Assembly (NCBI GenBank): GCA_037903475.1
Contig: JBAJFG010000452.1
Coordinates: 310,001 to 374,000, forward strand
DNA: 64,000 nucleotides
Reading direction: 5' to 3'
From: Ancylostoma caninum
Lineage: Eukaryota > Nematoda > Chromadorea > Rhabditida > Ancylostomatidae
This document shows, piece by piece, positions 1 to 11,932 of the stretch. How positions within the stretch are numbered: the stretch's first letter is position 1; each line of letters opens with the position of its first letter. A program made the position numbers and the translations under genes. The notes beneath the pieces were generated by a model. It saw only the letters and a program-made list of their open reading frames with translations, searched no databases and was not told the DNA's origin.

Positions 1-810
1 ATGGGATACGTGTTGTTCTCTCTACGAAATTGTTGGGTTCGTCCGTTGGGTGCTTTAGTAACCAATCATTAAAGTCACTTCCTCAGCATTTTCCCTTCCA
101 ATGTTTCAGTTGAGCTTTTCTTTTGGCTGTCCCTGCTCCAGGAATAATCCGAAAACATTTAAGTCAGAGACATTTTAGTTCCTTTTTCTGCATTGGTAAA
201 GGATGCGGGAGGAGTACATTTCCGGTGCACAAGCCCGGTCAAAAGGATAATGAACGAAACGGCATCTAAACTCTCTATGAGAAAAAATTAAGAAGAAAAA
301 CCGAAAAAAAGAAAAAACTCATTGTCATGATTGTATAATATTGCTTTGGTTTCTGTTTTTCGTCAGAAACCTGCATATCGGCATTGTCTCGGCACCGCCA
401 CTGAATGTCAAAGGATGAGACTCTATCGCAAAACTCTCGCGTATTGCTCTAGCAAAATCCGCACTCTTATAATTCTGGAAATAGGGGAATTCATTCTACC
501 TATCAGAGACTTTTCAGTTACACTTTTTATGGGATTCCACAAGAGCTACAAAGGGTTTGTTGTCGTTTGCGGATATTTAATACCCGGTCCAATTTCTGAC
601 CAATTGTGGAGGGCGCGTGAAGTGGTCCTTCCCCGCATTATCTGTATGGATATCCTCAGCCTGTAAAAGACCTTGATTTTTTTGACCCACTTGATCAAGG
701 ACTACCAGACTTAATCGAGGCAAAAGGATCGCGGCAGAACGTGTACAGATCGCTGTCAACTGGGCTCCCTCTGGTGCAGTTCTTCTGGGTCCTATTGTTT
801 TTTTTATTTA
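1..810. other. Non-genic stretch, no recognised feature
   Basis: I see no splice-bounded open frame, repeat end or RNA fold here. The open frames are short, overlapping on both strands and of random composition. An A-rich run lies near 285-320. The stretch ends exactly at the hairpin terminus of the first Helitron-like element. Confidence 0.5.
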
Positions 811-3240
811 CTAGCGCCCCTACGGGTCGCTAGAAAGTGGGGTGGGGCAGCCACTTGAGGTAGGTGCAAAAGTTTTGCGCCTATGAAATCCTTAAGAAAT
901 TGAAATAGAAGCGAAAATGCTAATTAATTGTGTTTGAGTACGAAATTCTCCTATGAGTTGCGTGTATTCTACCAGTATGGCCGCCTAGCCAACTCCGGAC
1001 TTCTTGTACGCGCCTTGCTCGAGCACTCTTTATCACACATCACCATGTAAATTCACTTTCCGATGCAATGATAAATTCCTCGTTTGTTGTCACCGCACTT
1101 CTTAAATGTCACCTACCATGGCTAGTCATCCTCAACTCTGCGCGTGCTTATCATTTATATGAATCTAGTAATTGTCGACTATTTGCTGTGACCGACACAG
1201 TGTAATTAAGAATTCGAAATAGTTCAAGTTGAGATTGTTGTTGGACGAACATCTTTCTTTGAGGCAGCATTTCCGGCCATTGAGCTATTCACACAGTTAT
1301 TCACACCTTGGCCAAAGCGGACCTCTCCTCCATCCGTCAACCAGTATCTTCTCGCTCCTCACAATTGGGTAAAAGCGGACCTCTTCTCCATCGGCATAAC
1401 CGCATCCTGGCATGACCACACATTAAGCGGACAGGAGACCCACATTCTGGTGGCGTTCCTAACACCTGGACCACGGCAGACCTCTCTTATACCCGCGAAC
1501 CCCTACCTTGACGTACCCTACATTTTTAGACCACGGCGCAGCCCCTCCTCCATCCACGAACCCGTATCCTGGAGTTCTCTCAACTTTCAGGCCCCAGCAG
1601 ACCCATCCCTTCTTCGGTGGACCAAAATGCTGGTGTTCCTCACACCTGGGCCACAGCGGACCCCTATCCCATCGCCATGACCCTGAGATTCCCGCACTTT
1701 AAGGCAAAGCAGACCCATCTTCCATCGGTGAACTCGAATTCCTTTATTTCTCACACTTGGGCCAACGGACCCCTCCTCCATCCGTCAACAATATCTTCTC
1801 GTTCTTCACAATTGAGTGAAAGCGGACCTTCCCTCCATCGGCATAACCGCATACTGGGATTCCCACACTTTTAGGACACAACAGACCCATCCCCCTTCAT
1901 TGTACCCCATATCCTGGCGTTCCTCACACCCTGGCCACAGCGGACCCCCACTCCATCGTCATAACCACATCCTGGCATTCCCACAGTTTTGGCCACAACA
2001 GACCTATATTCTGGCGTTCCTCGCACATGGGGCACAGCGGACCTCTTTCACACCAGCGAACCCGTATTTTGGCGTTCTCCACATTTTTGGACCACAGCAC
2101 ATCCCCTCCACCATTCAGGAATCCGCGTCCTGGAGTTCCCTTAGCTTTTAGGCCACAGCAGACTCATCCCCTCTTCGATGGACCCAAATGCTGGCGTTTT
2201 TAACAACTGAGCCACTTTCCACCTGCATAACCGTATCCTTTCATTCTCACAGTTTTGGCTACAACAGATCCATATTCTGGCGTTCCTTGCACCAGGGGCA
2301 CAGCGGACCTCTCCTATGCCAGCGAACCCGTATGTTGGCATTCCCCACATTTTCAGAGCACAATACCCGTATCTTGGAGTTCCCTTAACTTTCAGGCCCC
2401 AGAAGACACCCTTCGTTAGACCCCACTGCTGGCGTTCCCTCAACTTTCAGGCCACAGCAGACCCAATCTCCCTTCAAATTACCAGTTTCCTGTCATTCAC
2501 TCACTTTTTGGCCACCACAGACCCATCGTCCATCGGTGAACCCCTATTCTGACATTTCTCCCACTTGGGCCATGTCAGACCCCTCCTCCATCTGCCAACC
2601 CGTATCCTGGCTTTTCCGCAACGTTGAGTTGCAGTACAACCCCAACTCCATCAACATAACGGTATCTGTCACTATTCGCCATTGGCACACCTATCGTCCG
2701 TGCGTCCTTCCCCTTTGTAAATCTCGAGAGCAATGGGAGGAAGTTAGGAGTTATCCAGAAAATTTGAATAATTACATACATGGTCACAGGAAGTGTCACA
2801 GTGGTCTGTAATGACGCACTTTTTCTATGCATGTGAGTGTACAACTGGAATCTCTTCCGTGGCTGCGGAATCGCTCAGAGTTCTCGGACGGATGCTAGAA
2901 CGAGAACGTGCGGCATGTGGGAAGTGCGGCGGATACCACCGCTGCACTGGGCCTAGAGGGCTCCCAGGCCGCACACGGATCTCGCCCATGCTAATCTGCG
3001 GTAAAACAGTTGGTTTTCAGTGAAGAGGAGTGGCTATCCTGCTCCGTATAATGTGCTGCCTTAAAGCCTTGCTAGCTCTGTCTCATCGGTTGCTGTGAGA
3101 CCGCCAGCGTAGGACACTCACTGTGCAAAGATTCCGAAATTGCGGGTCCCGCGAAGATCTAGTCTCATCTCGCTCCATAAATCGGTTTTTCGTATGACGT
3201 CTGCGCATCTCTCCCTCCACCATTGTCTATGCACTACACT
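811..3240 (-). mobile_element. Helitron-like non-autonomous element, copy 1
   Basis: Read on the minus strand, the element ends in a hairpin (811-833, stem CTAGCG..CCC/GGG..CGCTAG) whose last four bases are CTAG followed by a host T. That matches the CTRR|T rule of Helitron 3' ends. Copies 2-4 (ends at 26034, 54235, 61706) share this end and the adjoining GGGGTGGGGCAGCCACTTGAG stretch. A central minisatellite follows, then a segment at 2690-2850 shared with copies 2 and 3, then a segment at about 3010-3215 shared with copy 4 (63240-63470). The distal end is uncertain because the LINE begins at about 3313. No Rep/helicase coding is present, so it is non-autonomous. One caveat is that the hairpin includes the CTAG rather than standing about 10 bp before it, so class membership is inferred. 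Confidence 0.6.
1290..2690. repeat. Minisatellite of about 60-70 bp units, degenerate
   Basis: Tandem copies of a unit containing CTCCATCGGTGAACCCGTAT, then CTGGCGTTCC, then CACA..TGGGCCACAGCGGACC repeat roughly twenty times with heavy divergence. The same unit makes up the arrays in the other three Helitron-like copies, in matching orientation relative to the element ends. The many open frames across the array arise from the repeat. I do not consider them coding. Confidence 0.85.
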
Positions 3241-3312
3241 GCACTAAAGATTTCACAAGACTCTCATGGCCTGACGCCAGAAAAATCTGGGCCCTAACCA
3301 GTCTTTATATAG

Positions 3313-5464
3313 GAAGGATTTATTTATTTGCACACGCTGGTGCGCCTTACAATAGCAAGGAAGGAGAACATAACAATAGCGAACATTAGCAATACTGGAA
3401 CTCAGATCCAAGAGAACTCGCGAATGAGGTAAAAAACGACCGAAAGTGTTAACTAAACCGGAAGTAGGCGTCTCAAAAGCCATGGGCCCTGTGCCATGCA
3501 CGCCACCTATACAACAGCCCACACCAGCTCGCTAGATGCCCTGCTCACCTAGGGGGTCATTGGACCAAGACGGAACTTCGGCACACGAGTATACCAGCTA
3601 CCTCGTGGAACCGTCAAGGTTGGACTGGATTAGTGGGCAAGGCGAGCTAGGGATAATAGGCTTACAGCAACTTGACCGGCGGTTACTGGCGACAGATGGG
3701 AGATCTTATCCAAAGGAGAGAGTTCTCTTGGAAAAAAAAACACAACACTCTGATTGAACTAGGTGTTAGTAACATGGAACCTAACAAACATCACGGACAT
3801 TAACAGTAGTTAGTAGGTCCACCTGTGTAAGTGCTTTCTTAAATTTAGAAATAGAATCCAACTGAAAGAAAGATAGCGGAAGCATATTCTTCCATCTAGA
3901 GGTCCGAGCGAAAAAAGAATTTACTTACTGAGATAGTCGCACGATTGTTGCCGCACCTAAGCATCGAAACATTCAGACTAGGCCTACGAGGATGAATAGG
4001 TTTGAAATACCAGTACCTGAACGGCGAAAGACGAGACTTACCCTTCAGTATCTTATAGGCAAAAACACGTCTGTATCGTAAACTTTTGAGACCTAGTTCA
4101 CGTAAACGAATACTATAAGGTGGCAGGCTCATCGGATAATTGGGATCAGGTAGGGTTCTGTAGTATACCATACGCGTAAAAATCTTTTGGACTCTTTCAA
4201 CTTTATCAATATGCTTAATCAAACTCGGGCTCCACACTACTGAACCATATTCCAACAAAGGGAGTACGTAAGTTTTATACAGCTTAATCCAAATGTGTAT
4301 ATCTGAGTTTTTAACACATCTGAACAAGGCAAACAGTGTACGAAGAGCTTTCGCCACCGTTGCATCAATGTGAGAGTCCCAGGAAAACTTCTCAGAAACA
4401 AGTAAGCCCAGATCTCGAACTTCCTCTTTTCTACTTATTGATTCATATTCATTAATCATAGCCGATGTTCTAGCTCCTAGAGTGCAAATGTGAGTCTTGT
4501 CAATGTTTAGCTTCAGACCCAAACTCTCGCACCAAGATCTCATACGCTGAACCACTGTAGAGAGCTCACTTTTCACCAAAGCTTCATTGGAACTGTCATA
4601 TGCTGCGTAGGCTTTTACACCGTCAGCAAACGCACGTACTCTTATGTTAGGGGAGATCATTAAGGTTTTAGGCAAATCATGCGTATAAATCAAAAAGAGT
4701 ACTGGCGACAGCACCCCGCCTTGAGGTAGACCCGAAGGACAGGGATGAAGGCAGGAATATTGATCATTGACTCTAACGCAAAAAGTACGGTCTTTCAAGT
4801 AAGATGCGAACCACTCCAACATGGTGGATCTGACCCCAAAACTCTCTAATTTTGCTAGCAGGCAATTATGATCCACAGTATCGAAAGCCTTACTAAGGTC
4901 GAAGTATATAACATCCACAAACTTTCGCATACTCAGTGCATTTACCCAGTCGAAAGAACAATCCAGTATTTGGGTGCATGCAGAGGATCCTTTCAAGAAA
5001 CCAAACTGTTCGGGAGGGATGAGTTTGTTCTCATCAAGCCAAATAATAAGCTTGTCCTTAATGATGTTTTCCAGAATTTTACACGGAGTAGGCGTAATAC
5101 TGATGGGACGGAAGTCTTGCACCCGAGTAGCAGATTGTTTTTTTGGAATAGCCGTAACGATCGATTTCTTCCACAGGGAAGGAACCTCATGGAGCAAAAT
5201 GGACAAATTGAAAATATGTGCAAGCGGAATGGCAAGTTTGGAAGCAAACATTTTGTAAAAAACAGGTGGAATTTTATCAGACGGCAAGGAAAACGAGCTT
5301 TTCACCTTCCTCAGATATTTAAGAACCTGAGAATGATGGATTACACCTAACGCACCTATTACATAATGGGGGGAGTGATGGGAGAGGTTTGCTAGGATAA
5401 GAAAACACAGAGGCGAAGAAGCTACTCAACATGTTAGCTTTCACCGAACTAATCTCACCTGCCT
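3313..5464 (-). mobile_element. CR1-like LINE, 5'-truncated
   Basis: The minus strand carries a reverse transcriptase reading frame, an untranslated tail of about 0.45 kb, and a 3' end formed by a small hairpin (GCACCAGCGTGTGC) followed by AAATAAATAAAT. Non-poly(A), short-tandem 3' tails of this kind are typical of CR1-clade LINEs. The endonuclease domain and ORF1 are missing, so the copy is truncated upstream. The 5' junction sits in a 17-bp inverted duplication at 5448-5490. The insertion lies next to, or inside, the distal part of the Helitron-like element before it. Confidence 0.85.
3781..5450 (-). pseudogene. LINE reverse transcriptase (CR1/jockey type), inactivated
   Basis: The main open frame (3896-5305) would make RNA-templated DNA for target-primed retrotransposition. 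Visible blocks are DFRPIS at residues 64-69, YFDLSKAFDTVDH at 134-146 with the first catalytic Asp, SGLPQGGVLSP at 191-201, and FADGVK at 226-231. The last should be FADD. A single base at 4620 changes the third catalytic Asp to Gly. The frame continues beyond both ends through one-base slips. Upstream it reads VKANMLSSFFASVFS, joining at the G6 run at 5368-5373. Downstream it reads RWKNMLPLSFFQLDSISKFK, joining at the A6 run at 3911-3916 and stopping at 3781. Both slips fall in homopolymers, so sequencing error is possible for them. The Gly substitution is not explained that way. The opposite-strand frame of 160 codons is a shadow. Confidence 0.9.
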
Positions 5465-5490
5465 ATTGGCACAAGGCAGGTGAGATTAGT
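5448..5490. repeat. Perfect 17-bp inverted repeat at LINE 5' junction
   Basis: Arm ACTAATCTCACCTGCCT at 5448-5464 is repeated in inverse at 5474-5490 with a 9-nt loop. The left arm belongs to the LINE reading frame and the right arm lies outside it. Confidence 0.9.
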
Positions 5491-6504
5491 CTTTCATTCG
5501 AATTTTTGCACATACATAATGCTGCAGAACATAAACCAGCTTCAAAGGAGAGCGGGTGATGGCGTGAGGTTGCTTTCTACTTCTAACTACAAAAACAGAG
5601 TCTCAGACATCATTCTTCTCACACGAAATGAAATGAGCTATTTATCATATCAGCAAAAGACATTTAGTAAGACGAGGAAAAAGGAGCGTTGCGTGATATA
5701 AGGGAGTACGTTCAAAGTAATCCATTTTTGCTCAGGGAAGAAAGAGCGATTGGGCCAAAGTGCTTCATAAAAATTGAGCGCGCTCAATCACAATGCAGTT
5801 AGCAACTCTGGTGTTGTTGAGAAAAAGTTTAATCAATTACTTATTTGTTTACTTATTGATGAATTTTGTACATGCAAGTAGAGCTGGGGCCTCAAGGACT
5901 GTTGTACCTACAATCATGCTGAGTCAAGATGCTGAGTCTGAAGCAGCAAGAATCAGAATGAACAGGAGAGCCGTATAAAAGAGTTGGATGGGGGTGGAGT
6001 GGGCAGAAGGTGGAGAGGACAATGTTAGTATGTATAGTGACACTGTTACGAAGACGATATGTCAGAAGGTGCCCTCTTATCTTTTCTAATGTTATGCATT
6101 TAGAATAATGAGTAATAACATTAAGACAATGCGGTAGCAGTACTACTAGAAAACCTATACAAATCCGGTTTCCTACTAGGAACTGCGGCTGTGTTACTTC
6201 CTTTATGTCCCCGAGTGAAAATCTCTCCATAGGTAGCTTCTAAGGAAGTCTCAAAGTATCAAAATGAAATTTCTGCTCATGTTCTGGATGACTTATCGTT
6301 ATGATAAAAAATAACACTGAGAGGCAGATGAACAAAACAATAAATGCATAGGTCAAGTGAAGGGTCAAGTAAAGCAGAAGATGAGAGCAGCCTAGGAATG
6401 CCCTTATATCTTTCCGGGTCTGTGAATGTTCCTCCGATTTTCTGGCAAACTAGAACCTTACCAGAACAAGCTTTCCCGAAATGAAGGTGTGTACATTCAT
6501 ACTA
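5491..6504. other. Non-genic stretch, no recognised feature
   Basis: This is an AT-rich interval between the LINE and the next element. Open frames are short, and neither splice-bounded exons nor repeat termini could be seen. Confidence 0.4.
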
Positions 6505-6639
6505 TACAGGGTGCGTGAAAAGTATTGACCGCCTTTTCTGAAACATGAATTACTTAGAAAAGCGAAATTGGACAGAAGACCAAGTGTGTCCGTTCTGTTG
6601 CCTAGAATCTCAACAACAATCTGTATATATAAAAGTCAA

Positions 6640-6763
<124 letters not shown>

Positions 6764-6865
6764 TGTTCCTTATAGAAATCGCGGAGGATGAACCGATCCG
6801 GACCAAATTTTGTATAGTCCCAACGGGGGCCGGCGGAGGTTATAGGCTACTTTGCACCTGGGATT

Positions 6866-7590
6866 ATCGATTGGTTTATCGATTATATCGATTTTATCGA
6901 TTTTTCACTATTTTTGTCCAGGGGTCGACGAGGATATGTCTACTAGGGTTCCTCAGAATGCTGAACACGACTATGACAGCCGTTTTGCATGGCAGTATCG
7001 ATTTATTGATTTTATCGATTTTTCACAACTTTCGCTCGGGGATCGGTGGGGACATGCCCACTGGGGTTTTCGAATGTGCTGAACACGAACATGACAACCG
7101 CTTTCAATGACGGTATTGATTTATTGATTTTATCGACTTTTCACAACTTTCGCTCGGGGATCGGTGGGGACATGCCCACTGGGGTTGTCGAATGTGCTGA
7201 ACACAACTATAACAACCGTTTCGAATGACAATATCGATTTACTGATTTCATCGAATTTTGACAGCTTCTACTCGGGGTTCAGTGAGGACATGTCTACTGG
7301 AATTATGCGCTGATCACAATTATGACAACCACTATGCATGGAACATCGAGTTATTGGTTTTATCGGATTTTTAATTAAGTTTTTGGCTTTTTCCGCTACT
7401 TCTGAGGGACGAGTAAGAGCACATTTACCGAGGTTCTCAAAGATGCTGATCGCAAATATGGCATACTTTTTCCATGAAGTTATTGTCCAAATAACTCACT
7501 ATTGCATTTTTCGCCAATATATCGGAATGAGAGTCATTGGGGTCCGCCAGCGTGTTAATCACCAAAATGATGAGCATTTTCAATGGATTT
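6866..7590. repeat. Tandem repeat, about 115-135 bp units, roughly six copies
   Basis: Each unit runs TATCGATTTATTGATTTTAT, then a CTCGGGGATCGGTGGGGACA block, then GTGCTGAACAC and ATGACAACCG. Units starting near 6997 and 7116 are nearly identical. Those starting near 6866, 7232, 7345 and 7480 are progressively diverged. The array belongs to the nested Helitron-like element. Confidence 0.85.
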
Positions 7591-8152
7591 ACCGGTAGTA
7601 GCAGATTTCCTCATCAGCGTTAAATAGTCAGAGTAATAGAACACCCGAGCGGAGCCGGGCATACCGTCTATATGAAACTAAAATATACATTTATTTAATC
7701 CGTTTTATCTCGATTTTTGCCACTTGTCAACAGACAAGACGGGAGAAGACTTCACTACGGCGTTGCAGGTAGTCAGCTTTGACTTGATTCAGAGTTTTTT
7801 CTGAGAAGCTTTTGTGGAATTGAACAGTGCCAAGAAATAGTATATGCTAAGCCACCCACAAATCCACTGATGAAAAGTATCAGCTACTCCTGTCTGTGCG
7901 ATGACTAAACTTTGTTTCCGTATTTGTTAACGGCGCAGAGTAGGTTCCTATCATTATCTATGGTTTTAGCGCCAAAATCAGCATGTGGCCCAAAAATGGT
8001 ACTCAGCGGGAGCGCACTGCCCGTAGAGTCAATTATAGGTTTACAAGTGGGCCGTTCCTTTTCTGAGAAGATTTTTCTTTAGCTCACAACGTAAAGACAG
8101 CGAAGAAATGTTGCACTAGAAACCATTCTCGAGCCATCCTATTCCAAGTTAC

Positions 8153-8290
8153 TGCCCACCTTACTCCTCCAGTTTAGAATCGTTGGATCGTACCACGTGT
8201 GCACTGTGAAGGAGCCTGCATGTGCTATACCGTACCGCAGTACCGAGTCGTGTGTGGATCGGTTAGAAGAAACAAAGGATGAAATCCACG
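8153..8290 (+). pseudogene. Tc1/maT-type transposase C-terminal remnant
   Basis: Conceptual translation gives CPPYSSSLESLDRTTCAL, which resembles the WPPYSPDLNPLDF..W block before the last catalytic residue of Tc1/mariner-type transposases. After a frame change it gives ACAIPYRSTESCVDRLEETKDEI, resembling the family's ACA.P..S.ESL..RL...WDEI stretch. The order, strand and distance to the right terminal repeat fit the C-terminus of this element's own transposase. The frame break and missing N-terminal half make it non-functional. The call is by motif only. Confidence 0.55.
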
Positions 8291-8654
8291 ACGGTCCCTA
8301 CGGTGCATCACCTATGTCTTTCCTTGTGTTTTCCGCTGAGCTGCTCTCGAGAGTGGAGATGAAATTAGACGGACATAGTCTCATATTGTTCGTCATATTG
8401 TTTTCTGTATGCTATGAAGAAACTCGTCACATTTATGCGAAATACTGAGGTTTTCACGAGCCATTTCAAGCGGTCAATATTTTTCGCGCACCCTGTACAT
8501 CCCTAAATAAGAATGTCCCGACCTGTATGAATGAAAGGGACACAGTTAGGCACATCAAATCTGCACTTTTCAAAGGCATAATCTTTAATTTAGGTTGGAT
8601 GAAATCAATCATAACAGTGGCATCACAAAAGCTATTGCAGTAAAATGAGTCCAT

Positions 8655-9042
8655 GCAGGATGGAGGAGTGACAACCCAAGGATGGGGGAGGGCTTGGAAA
8701 AAAAAGAACGTAACTCTGCCACTTCGTGGATCCAGATGGAAGAGTAAAAACAATAAAAATACAGGCCTGACTTCTTGGTAAGCCGCACACGAGGTTGATA
8801 ATTGATTTATTGGCCAACGTTTCGGCAGATCTCCTTCTTCAGAGCCTTTTGAGTGCGCCGATGGAATTCAAAAACAGAAGCAGAGGCGACTGCTAACTGA
8901 TCACGAAGGCGGATGATCAATAAAAATATTCGTTTTAGGGTTAAATAACAAAAATATTCAAAAATAATGATAAAATTGAAAATTGAAAATACGAGACCAC
9001 AAAATAAGTAATTTCCAACCCCCCACCTCCCACCCGCCACTG
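8655..9042. mobile_element. hAT-like MITE with G-rich ends, partial
   Basis: The right terminus in reverse reads CAGTGGCGGGTGGGAGG, matching the CAGTGGCGGA..CAGGGGG ends of hAT-type elements. The left part (GGGGGAGGGCTTGG, then CACTTCGTGGATCCAGATGG) is shared with fragments at 11534 and 31800. The exact left end is unclear. A Penelope-like fragment lies inside it at 8761-8850. Confidence 0.5.
8761..8850 (-). repeat. Penelope-like retroelement fragment with CTGAAGA..GAAACG motif
   Basis: The minus strand reads CTGAAGAAGGAGATCTGCCG then AAACGTTGGCCAATAAA, followed by CAACCTCGTGTGCGGC. A homologous stretch occurs at 17479-17575 and a looser one at 19451. The CTGANGA..GAAA arrangement resembles terminal repeats of Penelope-like elements. 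No protein-coding part is present. Confidence 0.5.
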
Positions 9043-10048
9043 CAATGAGCTGGTAGTTTAATGACACAAGGAGTGGATGTGACAGAAAGGGGCGGGTCTG
9101 GTTACCACGTGGGCTAAGCTAACGAGTGAAAGCCCTTGATTCTGGAAACTTAAGGATTAGGTAGCATTTATCACTAACAAGTAACACTGACGAAAAAAGT
9201 CTTTCACTGAATCCTGGGTCGGATGTGTCATTGAGATTACCAAAGGTAAAAGTGTTGACTATCGCGTGGGTAAAATTATGGGGTGTTAGCGTGTCTACCC
9301 TAGGTAATCACACAAAGTCTCTGACATTTACAGATGACGTGGTAACCTGGCCTTTGTAATTCAAAAACCATCTGCGAGTGCTTTACTCTTAATCACATTC
9401 GTGGCAGTGCGTGTTTTGCGTTTCGGATCACCTTGAACCAGCGTTATTGTATGCATTACTTCTCACAGATGTAATTAATGAGATATACTGTGCAGATAAC
9501 GAATGTGAAAATATTTATTAAGCGAAAGCTTTTCTGTAGAGTTAACATATCCATGCTGTGAAAATTGTATTTGCAGTAAGTTCGATGACCAATGATGCCT
9601 GACGCCTTACGATATAAAAAAAAGTAGTGCCTTACGATATGAAATTGATGTTATATTAGTGCTAAGCATGTCAAATATATAGTTCCGGCAAGCTCCCATG
9701 ACCCCTTACGTGGCGCAAAGGGTATCACAGCCGCTGATGCGGGTACGGCTTTTGGTTGTCGATCTCGCTGTCAAGATAATGGACTTCATCTAAGTTCTAT
9801 ACCTTGCTTGGCACCGAAAGGGTCATAAGACCTTTGGGGATGTAAACCACATTTCTTCCAGCATTTGTTGAATTAGCTGGCTAGAAGGGTCCGGTACTCA
9901 ATATTCAACTCATTTGGTTGTTTGTTCTGTTCTAATCCTAGTTGGAGCTTATAGTGCTCCTCTTTTCATTTTGTTTTAGCACGTCATTAGACGTATTAAA
10001 TGAAAATGAAAAAGAAAATGAAAAAAAAACCACACCATGTGAAATTTT
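9043..10048. other. Non-genic stretch with a short dispersed motif
   Basis: No gene could be seen. Positions 9230-9255 carry TCATTGAGATTACCAAAGGT, which recurs with changes at 13804-13850 (twice in tandem) and 17680-17705. It looks like debris of one unnamed interspersed repeat. Confidence 0.4.
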
Positions 10049-10123
10049 GCCAAATTTTGGGATAGAGTACCTACAGTGCCAAATTTTGGGATTTAGTACC
10101 TACAGTGTCCCCCCCCCCCCCCC
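10049..10123. repeat. 29-bp tandem duplication followed by C15 tract
   Basis: GCCAAATTTTGGGAT begins two 29-bp copies at 10049 and 10078 that differ at two positions. The second copy runs into fifteen C residues at 10109-10123. The C tract followed by ACCTGCAGCACTG may be the decayed right end of a hAT-like G-rich element. Confidence 0.8.
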
Positions 10124-10371
10124 ACCTGCAGCACTGCGCAACGATACAAAAGGAATTTCATATTCGTGATTAGAGCACTACGTGATTAGAGCGCCAGTTA
10201 TGCCCCCACTCATTTATCTCTCATGAAGTTTTACAACGATTACATTTAATAATTCCTTTGTAACTCTGGATTTCTTCAACATTACCAATAACTTACATTT
10301 TGCTAATTCCATTGTTTTCGTGTATTTGTACTCGGGCAGCAAAGTTTGTGTAATTATGCCTAAAAATCTTT

Positions 10372-10475
10372 TTTTCTGGGGATTACTGTTTTACCCATGT
10401 TTCAGTCTATTTGGTGGAACTAACACTCCTACCCAGTAGACTGAAACGTGGGTAAGTGAGCATATTCCCCTGAGT
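10372..10475. repeat. Foldback repeat, about 45-bp imperfect arms
   Basis: TTACCCATGTTTCAGTCTA at 10391-10409 pairs with 10437-10455 with one mismatch. Similarity continues outward through CTGGGGATTACTG against the reverse of the 10456-10475 flank. This is a typical small foldback or MITE. No coding potential. Confidence 0.75.
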
Positions 10476-11533
10476 GAAAATATTGCCTTAGAATTGATTA
10501 TTTTCTTATGCGTTTCTTTCCGAAGTCAGCTGAAGGTATAGCTATCATCTACTGGATGTCATTTCAATGGTACCACGTTCTTTGGGCCTTTACGGGTCAG
10601 ATAAATCAAACAAGCTGTTCACAAAGCATTTTGACGAGCACCCAAGGAGCTATAAAACGTGTTGACGCTACTCCTAGGATTGTTGTGGAATTTGGCAAGC
10701 TTGCGTTAGTGCCTCATGAAGAGCTGCAGAATATTAGCGCCGCATAAAGAGCTGCAACGTAGTGCCATCAGAGAAAACTGGAACTAATGACGTCTTCATG
10801 GGCTGCGTGCTTACATCAGCTGTCGTGTCTGGTTTTTAGAGATTTCAAGATGAACAACCATTTCAGCTAGAAGAAGCTTCTACTAAATGGAGAACTTAAC
10901 ATTTCCTCGCAATGACGAAACAGTGAGACTCTTAGAAAAGAAGCTTGAGTTCAAGTGGTGCGTCATGCTAAGAGGCTTTCCGCATGGGTATTTGAAGTAG
11001 ACTGCGCCGAAAACAAGAACATATCAGGTACATATGTTGTCCTGTGTCTTAGCAAAAAAGCATCGAAAGTACAAATGGATGCTGAGGCAAATGACGTGGT
11101 CAGACACAGTTAGCTAAGTGGGAGAAGAGTTAAGTGTTCAAGAATCCTCGATGCACTGCAAAAAAAGTCTCTGCAGCGACTGAAATCCTTGTTATGCTCC
11201 CAGCATGTCATACTCCTTGGATTAATCTCGAAAATGAACTATTGGAACGCTAAGACAAAGCTCCTCACTAAGGACACGTCACTTTACGCAGGCTTTCAAG
11301 GGCATTTTTTCCGTGGCATGGTCCACGTACGTCTCAAAGGAGCAGTTGCCCTTGCACCTGAACGCACAGAAACACCACATTGTCTTGGATTCCAGATATG
11401 TTTCGCCCAATTTCACCATTAAATAACGGTCCGTGATTCCACGATGGAATTTCAGGCAAGAAAATTTCTGAGCCTGCTCCTTTGAGAGAAGAGAGAAAAA
11501 TCTGAAAAATTCGACCAATTCTCGAGCATAGGT

Positions 11534-11765
11534 CAGCGGCGGACGCAGAAAGTGGGCGGAGGGGGGGGGGGTGCGAAGAAAAAGTGGGGTCTCCGTCGTT
11601 TTGGGGACCCAGACGGAAAATAAAATTGATAAAAATATTTATTATAATAATAAGTAATTAATAAAAATTATACTAAAAATGATATTAAAGACAAGCAAGT
11701 AAAAACAAACTAATGCAAGATTTTTATATGTATTGTCCCCCCCCCCCCCCCTGCGTCCACCACTG
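11534..11765. mobile_element. hAT-like MITE, 232 bp
   Basis: The ends are inverted: CAGCGGCGGACGCAG on the left and, in reverse, CAGTGGTGGACGCAG on the right, each next to a G or C homopolymer. The AT-rich interior has no open frame. The ends resemble hAT-superfamily termini (CAGTGGCGGATCCAGG-like). The 8-bp flanks do not match, so a target duplication is not preserved. Relatives lie at 8655-9042 and about 31800-31880. Confidence 0.65.
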
Positions 11766-11932
11766 GTAACGTGTATGTATTCGGCGGAGTGAACTGGTAA
11801 AAGGTACGGTGCACGATGAAAACAGAAATCACATGGCATCTGCTCCGAAGAAGTGTGGCAACATGAGGCGAAACGGATAAGAGGGTTCTCCGTGTTTCCT
11901 GAGTGCTGCCAAAAATAACTCAATAATTGCTA

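Noticed and set aside
1450..2552. Multiple overlapping frames of 60-111 codons
   Set aside because: Same minisatellite family in Helitron-like copy 1; no splice signals or conserved motifs.
4868..5350. 160-codon plus-strand frame
   Set aside because: Antisense shadow of the LINE reverse transcriptase.
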